A stretch of DNA of 20,074 nucleotides from Prevotellaceae bacterium. GTDB lineage: Bacteria; Bacteroidota; Bacteroidia; Bacteroidales; UBA932. Position numbers and translations under genes: made by a program. The notes under the pieces are model-generated. The model worked only from the letters and a program-made list of their open reading frames with translations, was not told where the DNA came from and did not search any database. Every line of letters begins with the position of its first letter. Position 1 is the first letter of the stretch. The stretch is taken from contig JAIRKX010000093.1 in NCBI GenBank assembly GCA_031259805.1, positions 1 to 20,074 on the forward strand, read 5' to 3'. Of this stretch, positions 14,672 to 20,074 are shown piece by piece.

Positions 14672-14762
14672 CCGTGGGAAAGCGGCTTTCCCACGGGCCG
14701 GGAAAGCGGCTTTCCCGCCGGCGGGAAAGCGACGTTCCCACGGGCGGGAAAGCGGCTTTCCC
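14672..14762. repeat. 23-24-bp tandem hairpin array, four copies
   Basis: GGGAAAGCGGCTTTCCC occurs at 14676-14692, 14700-14716 and 14746-14762, and a variant (GGGAAAGCGACGTTCCC) at 14723-14739, spaced 24, 23 and 23 bases. Each unit is a stem GGGAAAG/CTTTCCC with a 3-base loop; the first extends to CCGTGGGAAAG/CTTTCCCACGG (11 bp). It lies between the 3' end of recN and the start of mntP, both on the minus strand. No T tract follows the stems. The two overlapping open frames across it are translations of the repeat. Confidence 0.9.
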
Positions 14763-14791
14763 AAAAGCTCGCTTATCATCCCCATAACTCA

Positions 14792-16459
14792 TCATTCATC
14801 ATAACTCATTAACAACTCTTTGGCGTTTGCGATGGCGGCCGGTGTGATGTTCTGCCCACTTAGCATTTTGGCGATTTCCATCACCCGCTCGTCGCGGGTG
14901 AGTAGTTTGACGCGGGTAACGGGGTGGTCGTCGGCTGTTACGTCTTTGTAGACGACATAGTGCTTGTCGCCTTTGCCGGCAATCTGCGGCAGGTGTGTGA
15001 TGTTAATCACCTGCATCGTTTTCGAAAGGTCGTAAATAATAGATCCCATTTTGTCGGCCATTTCGCCGGATACGCCGGTGTCGATTTCATCAAATATAAT
15101 GGTAGGCAGGCCCGCGCCCTTTACTAATAGGGATTTCAGGCAGAGCATCAGGCGTGATATTTCGCCGCCCGACGCTACTCGCGAAATCTCCTGCGGTGGT
15201 ATTTCTTTGTTGGCCGAAAAGAGGAAATGTACGGCGTCGCGTCCGGTTGCGCCGTAGTGTTCGGCGCGTGTGATGGCAATGGTAAACAGGGCATGAGGCA
15301 TACCCAGCGTACGCAGCATGTCGGTTACATAGTGCATGGTGGCGGGCGCTGTCTGTTGCCTTCCATCCGTCAGGCGGGCAGCCCCCTCCTCGACTTGTTT
15401 CAGGCATGTGACGCAACGCGATTGCCATTCTTCCAGATGCCGGTCGAAGTTGTCGATGGCCTGTAGCCGTTCGCCGATGTTTTCCTTCAGGGCAATCAAG
15501 GCCTCGACGTCGCCTACATGATGCTTGTGCTGGAGCGAATAGAGGGTGTTCAGCCGTTCGTCGACCCATTGCTGACGCGAGGGATCGCTCTCGATGCGTT
15601 CGCCGGCGTCCCCGATTTCGGCGGCTATATCGCTTAATTCAAGACGGCACGAGCCGACGCGCTCCGCCAACGCCGCTGCCGCCGGCCATACCGGTTCGAT
15701 TTTCTGCAATAGCTGCGCTACATCGCGCAGGGCGATGATAGCCGCCCGATCGTCATCCTGCAACAGCGCGGCGCTGTGCCATAAGGCCGTTTTTATTTCT
15801 TCGGCATGGGATAATTGCTGCAATTCCTCTTCCAGTTCCTGCTGTTCGCCGCTTTTCAGTTGCGCCGCCTGCAGTTCGCCGTACTGGAATTGCAGGTAGT
15901 CGCGGTCGGCTTTGCTGCGGTCGGCCTTATCCTGCAGGGCTTGCAGGGTGGCGCAGGCGGCTTTGTAGGCCGTGTATGCACGACGGTATTGCTGTAGCGT
16001 CGCCACATGCCCTGCCTGTGCGTCCAGTACATCCATCTGAAACGCCGACGAGCCTAACAGTAAGTTCTGATGCTGCGAATGGACGTCAATCAGCCGGTCG
16101 CCCAATTCCTTCAAGACATTCAGCGTAACGGGGATATCGTTGACAAACGCCCGCGACTTGCCGCCCGGCATAATCATGCGACGAATGGATACCGTCGCCG
16201 CGTAGTCTATGTCCTTCTCGCTAAACAATGCTTCCAGCCCGTAGCCGTCGATTGCAAACACTCCTTCGACGATGCAACTGCGCGAGGCGTCCTGTAAGGC
16301 CAGCGTGTCGGCGCGTTGCCCTAAAATCAGCGACAGTGCGCCCAATAAAATGGATTTCCCCGCACCCGTTTCACCGGTAATAATGCTCAACCCATCCGAA
16401 AATTCGATATGTAACTTGTCTATCAGTGCATAATTTTCTATGGTCAGGGACTGTAACAC
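14792..16459 (-). CDS. recN: DNA repair ATPase RecN
   Basis: RecN is an SMC-like ATPase that helps recombinational repair of double-strand breaks. The 555-residue protein has the usual order: ATP-binding head with Walker A GETGAGKS (29-36); a long coiled-coil region with QQELEEELQQL-type heptads in the middle; then the second head with the ABC signature VASGGEISRLMLCLK, Walker B PTIIFDEIDTGVSGE and the H-loop INITHLPQIA. The conserved IDVHSQHQNLLL lies after the first head. It is the last gene of the minus-strand block, 25 bases after DUF4835. Its final residues (MSYDE) are encoded in ATGA-rich simple DNA that continues past the stop, so the exact C-terminus may be a recent extension. Confidence 0.97.
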   Translation of the reverse strand: MLQSLTIENYALIDKLHIEFSDGLSIITGETGAGKSILLGALSLILGQRADTLALQDASRSCIVEGVFAIDGYGLEALFSEKDIDYAATVSIRRMIMPGGKSRAFVNDIPVTLNVLKELGDRLIDVHSQHQNLLLGSSAFQMDVLDAQAGHVATLQQYRRAYTAYKAACATLQALQDKADRSKADRDYLQFQYGELQAAQLKSGEQQELEEELQQLSHAEEIKTALWHSAALLQDDDRAAIIALRDVAQLLQKIEPVWPAAAALAERVGSCRLELSDIAAEIGDAGERIESDPSRQQWVDERLNTLYSLQHKHHVGDVEALIALKENIGERLQAIDNFDRHLEEWQSRCVTCLKQVEEGAARLTDGRQQTAPATMHYVTDMLRTLGMPHALFTIAITRAEHYGATGRDAVHFLFSANKEIPPQEISRVASGGEISRLMLCLKSLLVKGAGLPTIIFDEIDTGVSGEMADKMGSIIYDLSKTMQVINITHLPQIAGKGDKHYVVYKDVTADDHPVTRVKLLTRDERVMEIAKMLSGQNITPAAIANAKELLMSYDE

Positions 16460-16484
16460 GGGGTGAATGGTGAATGGTGAAAGG

Positions 16485-17402
16485 CTAAAAGGGATTGACG
16501 TTTTCCTTCAATTTTTTGTATTTATTTTCGTTGGCTTTGTCGATTTCGAGGAGAATCTGGTGCACGCGGTTTCGTTCCTGCTGTGTGGCTTCCGAAAAGA
16601 TATTGACGATTTCGTCGGCTTTGGCATCGAAGAATATTTTCAGGAAAAACAAATAATTGTCCGGTCGTTCGCGGTATACGCGCTGAATATCGAGGATGGC
16701 ATTCATCGTTTCTTCGCGCCCTTCGGACATCTGTTCGCTCATTCGGTCAAGCCCTAAGCGGTGGTATTTGTAATATGCGCCGCGTTCGGGATTATATTTC
16801 GTATTGAGGATATTTTCGATCATCCAGTAACGGTTGTTGCGCGAGCCGTCGTAGGGTTTCCAGCCGCTTTCGGTCGCATTTTGCGCAAGCAGTACAATTT
16901 GTTCCGCTTTCTTAAACCATTCCGTCCCCCCGCGTAGCGAAAACGTGTCGTAGTCGAGACCGATGATAATGTACGCATAAAAAGCCACGAGCGAAACCAG
17001 CGACGAATATTGGTTTTCATTAAATTCCAACTTGTCGTATTCGAGGTACTGAAACGCAATATCGTTGTCCATAAAATTGAATACCGGCGAGGTGTAGGCG
17101 CTGCCGTATACCGGACGGCTCGACTGTACCTGCAACGTGCCTTTGAAGTCGCTCGTACCGGTTTGTTCGTTGATCGTGATAAAAATAGAGCATTCAATGC
17201 GCTCGTCTTGGGCGAAGATGTTCGTCGTCCATGCCGTTGCATTGACAAATTCGTACAAGTCCCGTTGCAGGGTGTTGAATACTGATTTATTCGTTCCCTG
17301 TATGCGGGACGAATTGACGCTGATATTGCAACGCAATTCCTGCGCCTGCAAGGCCGACACGCCCGCCAGTGTCCACGCCAGCCATAGTAATCCTTTTCTC
17401 AT
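16485..17402 (-). CDS. DUF4835 family envelope protein
   Basis: A 305-residue protein with a signal peptide (MRKGLLWLAWTLAGVSALQA, cleavage before QELRC), so periplasmic or envelope-associated. Family text includes QELRCNISVNSSRIQGTNKSVF, split here as an N-terminal beta-like segment, then LEYDKLEFNENQYSSLVS, FYAYIIIGLDYDTFSLRGG and YHRLGLDRMS. This is DUF4835, widespread in Bacteroidota. I recall it being annotated as PorD, linked to type IX secretion in Porphyromonas, but I am not certain, and no other type IX gene is in the window. It begins 3 bases after coaBC ends and precedes recN by 25 bases, within a conserved gene block, so co-transcription is likely. Confidence 0.88.
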   Translation of the reverse strand: MRKGLLWLAWTLAGVSALQAQELRCNISVNSSRIQGTNKSVFNTLQRDLYEFVNATAWTTNIFAQDERIECSIFITINEQTGTSDFKGTLQVQSSRPVYGSAYTSPVFNFMDNDIAFQYLEYDKLEFNENQYSSLVSLVAFYAYIIIGLDYDTFSLRGGTEWFKKAEQIVLLAQNATESGWKPYDGSRNNRYWMIENILNTKYNPERGAYYKYHRLGLDRMSEQMSEGREETMNAILDIQRVYRERPDNYLFFLKIFFDAKADEIVNIFSEATQQERNRVHQILLEIDKANENKYKKLKENVNPF

Positions 17403-17405
17403 GTG

Positions 17406-18659
17406 TTATGCTTTTAGATGCGTTACGATTTTTTCTAGCGTATCGACAATGATTTCCGCCGCCTCCTGCTTGCTTTGCAGGGGATATTCGCGCAGCCCGT
17501 TGCGCCGGTCGATGAGGGTAATTTTGTTCGTGTCCGTGCCGAAGCCTGCGCCCGCGTCGTTGAGCGAATTGAGTACGATGCAGTCCAGATTTTTGGCCAG
17601 CAGTTTTCGTTGAGCATTGGCCGTTTCGTTGTCGGTTTCGAGGGCAAAGCCGATGAGGAACTGGTCATCCCGTTTCTGTTGTCCTAACGCCGCGGCGATG
17701 TCGACCGTAGGTTTCAGTTCGAGCGAAAGGGTATCCGGTGTGCGCTTGATTTTCTTTGTCGCCGGCGCCGCGGGCGTATAATCGGCCACCGCTGCGCAGA
17801 GAATCGCACCGTCCGTTTCCGGGAAATAGCGCATGGCCGCTTCGTACATTTCGTGCGCAGCCGTTACGCATACCCGTTCAATCCCCGCATGCACGGGCGT
17901 CAGGGCCGTAGGGCCGCTGACCAGAATGACCTGTACGCCACGTTGCGCTAAGGCTTCGGCCAGCGCATAGCCCATTTTACCTGAGGAATGATTGCCGATA
18001 AATCGCACGGGGTCGATGGCTTCGTATGTGGGTCCGGCGGTTACGAGCGCCCGCTTAACCGGCGATGATTTTTTTTTTAGCAGCTCTTGCGCGGCGACTT
18101 CGGCAATGCGTTCGGGTTCTTCCATCCGGCCTTTGCCTTCGAGGCCGCTGGCCAACTCGCCGTTGGTCGGTTCGATAACCTGTACGCCGCGATGTCGCAG
18201 GGTTTGCAGGTTGGCCTGCGTTGCAGGATGCCGCCACATGTCTACATCCATGGCCGGCGCAACCACTATCGGACAACGCGCCGACAAATAAACGGTCAGC
18301 AAGAGGTTGTCGGCAATGCCGGCGGCCATTTTAGCCAGCGTATTCGCCGTAGCGGGCGCGATGATAAACAAATCGGCCCATAGCCCCAGACGCACATGAC
18401 TATTCCATTCCCCATTTTCGGGGTTGTAGAATTCCGTCAACACCGGATGTTTGGATAGGGTGGCCATCGTGAGCGGCGTGATGAGGTGTTTGGCGGCCGG
18501 CGTCATCAACACCCGGACATCCGCCCCGTTTTTGACCAGCATCCGCACAAGCGTAGCCGCTTTATAGGCGGCAATACCGCCCGTAACTCCTACTATTATA
18601 TGTTTGCCGGGGAAGTCCACCGTGGATGTGTTCAGGTAAATCCGGTTGCCGGTTTGCAA
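17406..18659 (-). CDS. coaBC: Bifunctional phosphopantothenoylcysteine synthetase/decarboxylase
   Basis: CoaBC joins cysteine to 4'-phosphopantothenate (CoaB) and decarboxylates the product to 4'-phosphopantetheine using FMN (CoaC). The 417-residue fusion has CoaC at about 18-195: GVTGGIAAYKA (24-34), NSHVRLG with catalytic-type H88, APATANTLAKMA (101-112), APAMDVDMW (134-142) and GELASGLEGKGRMEEP (167-182). CoaB follows from 202: AGPTYEAIDPVRF (208-220), NHSSGKMGYALAEA (223-236), AVADYTPA (290-297) and a KIKR loop (303-306). Two CoaC signature positions differ from E. coli Dfp: Asp138 for the Asn of PAMN and Ser171 for the Cys of ACG. About 15 extra N-terminal residues precede the domain; no other Met offers a better start. 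It lies 9 bases after the omega-like gene. Confidence 0.95.
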   Translation of the reverse strand: MQTGNRIYLNTSTVDFPGKHIIVGVTGGIAAYKAATLVRMLVKNGADVRVLMTPAAKHLITPLTMATLSKHPVLTEFYNPENGEWNSHVRLGLWADLFIIAPATANTLAKMAAGIADNLLLTVYLSARCPIVVAPAMDVDMWRHPATQANLQTLRHRGVQVIEPTNGELASGLEGKGRMEEPERIAEVAAQELLKKKSSPVKRALVTAGPTYEAIDPVRFIGNHSSGKMGYALAEALAQRGVQVILVSGPTALTPVHAGIERVCVTAAHEMYEAAMRYFPETDGAILCAAVADYTPAAPATKKIKRTPDTLSLELKPTVDIAAALGQQKRDDQFLIGFALETDNETANAQRKLLAKNLDCIVLNSLNDAGAGFGTDTNKITLIDRRNGLREYPLQSKQEAAEIIVDTLEKIVTHLKA

Positions 18660-18668
18660 CGTCGGCTG

Positions 18669-19025
18669 CTATTCTTTTTTATCGTCGATTTTGCGATAAT
18701 AAATGCGGCCTTCCTCAAATTCGCGAATAGCAACCAGTGTTGCTTTCGGCAACTTTTCGTACTGCCGCGAAAGCTCAATCTGTTCGTGGTTTTCGAAAGT
18801 TTCTTCGAGGCTGTCGGAGAAAGTGGAAAATTCTTCCATCCGGTGCAGCAGTTCCTGCTTCATTTCCGCCGCTATCTGATTCGAGCGTTTGGCGATAATC
18901 ATCGTGGTTTCATACACGTTGCCCGTCGGTTTGGACAACTTACTCATGTCGCGGGTAACCGTATCATTCGTGAGGAACCCGAGGAAGTGCATCGTTTTTG
19001 CTTTACCTAAGCTTGTTTTACTCAT
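18669..19025 (-). CDS. rpoZ: RNA polymerase omega-like subunit (Bacteroidota RpoZ/Rpb6 type)
   Basis: A 118-residue protein of the Rpb6/omega superfamily in its Bacteroidota form, which helps assemble and stabilise core RNA polymerase. Diagnostic text: TVTRDMSKLSKPTGNVYETTMIIAKRSNQIA (about 22-52, quoted here in parts as TVTRDMSKL and GNVYETTMIIAKRSNQIA), then ENHEQIELSRQYEKLPKATLVA and a C-terminal EGRIYYR. The family usually begins only ~10 residues before the TRD motif, so Met12 (ATG ending at 18992) is a plausible alternative start; the N-terminal 11 residues are otherwise unmatched. The gene begins 10 bases after bamD and ends 9 bases before coaBC, fitting a translationally linked run. 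Confidence 0.88.
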   Translation of the reverse strand: MSKTSLGKAKTMHFLGFLTNDTVTRDMSKLSKPTGNVYETTMIIAKRSNQIAAEMKQELLHRMEEFSTFSDSLEETFENHEQIELSRQYEKLPKATLVAIREFEEGRIYYRKIDDKKE

Positions 19026-19035
19026 ATTGTTTTTT

Positions 19036-19899
19036 TTAATTGTTAGTTGTTATTTCGGTCGGCGTATTTTTCGCTTGTTCTTTGCGTACTTGCTGCGAGG
19101 CATTCTCGAACATCCGTTCTACTTCCTTCCGATGTTTCGAGTCTGGAAATTCGCTGACAAAGTTGTAATATTCATCAATGACCGCCTGATAGCGGTCTTT
19201 TTGCAGATGCTGGTAGCTTTGTTCGGCATATTTGTATGCCGCCGCGACCATCAGGTACAAAATTTCTTCGCGGAAACGGCTGTCCGGATAATCGCGCACG
19301 GAAGTGCGCAATGCGACGGTGGCGGCTTTGTAATCTTCCGTCAGGTAATATAATTTGGCGGCTTCGTATTGTTTTTCGTCAATGCGTTGCAGCAGGTCGT
19401 CTTTCATTTCCTTACATTGGGCGACGTATTCGCTTTTCGGGTAAGCGTAAAGAAATTCGTCGATCGCCGTGAGGGTTTTATAGCTGGGCGCTTGGTCCAA
19501 CTCGTACCGGTAGGTTTGTTCGTAGAGCGACACGATTTGCAGGTAATACGCCTCTTCGATAAACGGGCTGCGGGGAAAAGCATTGCAGAACTGTGAAAAA
19601 TAATATTCAGCCGAATAAATATCACCGTATTTGAAATAACTTTTTGCGAGAAAGAAATTCAGGCTGTCGTCCTGCGGCAGCCCGCGATAGTACATGGCCG
19701 ACTGTTCATATAACGCCGCCGCCTTCTGGTATTTGCCGGCTTCGTAATACGTTCCGGCCGTCCGGTATTTCAATGCGTAATCGCTACTTTTAAGCACCTT
19801 GTCGTATTGTGTCGTGCATGCACCGGCAAGCAGCATCGCGCAAAGCGCCACGCCGCCGCTGTAGAACCGTAGAACCGTAAAAGCATTCCGTAAAACCAT
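19036..19899 (-). CDS. bamD: Outer-membrane assembly lipoprotein BamD
   Basis: BamD is the lipoprotein partner of BamA in the complex that inserts beta-barrel proteins into the outer membrane. The 287-residue protein has a lipoprotein signal ending LLAGAC with lipidated Cys28, then CTTQYDKVLKSSDYALKY and five TPR-like repeats: YYEAGKYQKAAALYEQS, SYFKYGDIYSAEYYFSQF with NAFPRSPFIEEAYYL, FLYAYPKSEYV, YYLTEDYKAATVALRTS, and YYNFVSEFPDSKHRKE. This is the normal Bacteroidota BamD layout. The tail after ~270 (KNTPTEITTNN) is polar and probably disordered. trxB ends 36 bases upstream on the same strand and rpoZ starts 10 bases downstream; no promoter box is visible in the 36-base gap. Confidence 0.94.
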   Translation of the reverse strand: MVLRNAFTVLRFYSGGVALCAMLLAGACTTQYDKVLKSSDYALKYRTAGTYYEAGKYQKAAALYEQSAMYYRGLPQDDSLNFFLAKSYFKYGDIYSAEYYFSQFCNAFPRSPFIEEAYYLQIVSLYEQTYRYELDQAPSYKTLTAIDEFLYAYPKSEYVAQCKEMKDDLLQRIDEKQYEAAKLYYLTEDYKAATVALRTSVRDYPDSRFREEILYLMVAAAYKYAEQSYQHLQKDRYQAVIDEYYNFVSEFPDSKHRKEVERMFENASQQVRKEQAKNTPTEITTNN

Positions 19900-19935
19900 A
19901 TTCTTTTTGCGTTAAAATGTAAACTACTATATTGG

Positions 19936-20074
19936 TTATTCAAGAGCGTTCAAAAAACGTTCGGCGTCGATGGCCGCTATACAGCCCGTCGCCGCAGCCG
20001 TGATCGCCTGTTTATACGAGGTATCCTGCACGTCGCCGGCGGCAAACACTCCGGGTACGTTGGTGTGCGAAGTC
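19936..20074 (-). CDS. trxB: Thioredoxin reductase, C-terminal fragment (cut by window edge)
   Basis: The last 45 codons of a minus-strand frame, ending at the stop 19936-19938 and running out of the window. The translation begins TSHTNVPGVFAAGDVQDTSY and continues KQAITAAATGCIAAIDAERF. The GVFAAGDV block is the FAD-binding motif, and the KQAITAAATG helix is the characteristic end of low-molecular-weight thioredoxin reductases, which pass NADPH electrons to thioredoxin. The CxxC active site and NADPH domain lie outside. It is 36 bases upstream of bamD and is the first gene seen of this block. Confidence 0.93.
   Translation of the reverse strand, partial: TSHTNVPGVFAAGDVQDTSYKQAITAAATGCIAAIDAERFLNALE

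Noticed and set aside
14558..14791. Manganese riboswitch (yybP-ykoY) ahead of mntP
   Set aside because: I could not find its conserved loop sequences or paired arms here; the region is taken up by the hairpin array and simple repeats.
14580..14812. Overlapping frames on both strands with repeated ESGFP/ESRFP-like segments
   Set aside because: The periodic peptide is simply the hairpin array translated.

Overview
The window looks like a chromosomal stretch from a Bacteroidales/Bacteroidota organism with fairly GC-rich coding DNA. The support is: promoters of the Bacteroidota type (TAnnTTTG around -7, with TTTG or TTG about 20 bases upstream); gene families almost confined to this phylum (DUF4783, DUF4835, DUF6340-like, and the Bacteroidota form of RNA polymerase omega); a SerA without an ACT domain; and little sign of Shine-Dalgarno sites. 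I cannot name the genus. Most of the content is housekeeping. There are no cas genes, phage genes or intact transposases.

Layout. 1-283: a 41-bp tandem hairpin array and a 25-bp direct repeat lead into a promoter. 284-1273 (+): secreted TPR-like protein. 1300-1371 (+): tRNA-Thr(CGU) with its own promoter and terminator. 1444-3795 (+): a lipoprotein of the metal-chelate/cobalamin-binding class, then a long divergent QueA. 3906-4682 (-): outer-membrane beta-barrel protein, divergent from a YgiQ-type radical SAM protein (4851-6557, +) that may be translated from a leaderless mRNA. 6627-8673 (-): operon DUF4783 - nadC - trmH-like. 8674-9392: 0.7 kb without genes. It holds an apparent 445-bp MITE-like element (23-bp terminal inverted repeats, 8-bp near-identical flanks) carrying a 23-bp tandem hairpin array. 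9393-12712 (+): serC - serA - DUF1015, the first steps of serine synthesis plus a conserved partner. 12749-14557 (-): secreted C1 papain-like peptidase and the MntP manganese exporter. 14558-14791: a third tandem hairpin array. 14792-20074 (-): recN, DUF4835, coaBC, the omega-like subunit, bamD and the 3' end of trxB, in one direction with short gaps.

How the genes fit together. The trxB-bamD-rpoZ-coaBC-DUF4835-recN run is a core block: redox control, outer-membrane assembly, RNA polymerase, CoA synthesis, an envelope protein and DNA repair. SerC and SerA turn 3-phosphoglycerate into phosphoserine; DUF1015 is probably functionally linked.

The most unusual material is between the genes: three tandem arrays of hairpin-forming units, unrelated to each other in sequence, each at a transcription-unit boundary, and the MITE-like element. 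Within genes, SerA has Lys where the catalytic His of D-2-hydroxyacid dehydrogenases normally lies, and CoaBC has Asp and Ser at two CoaC signature positions.
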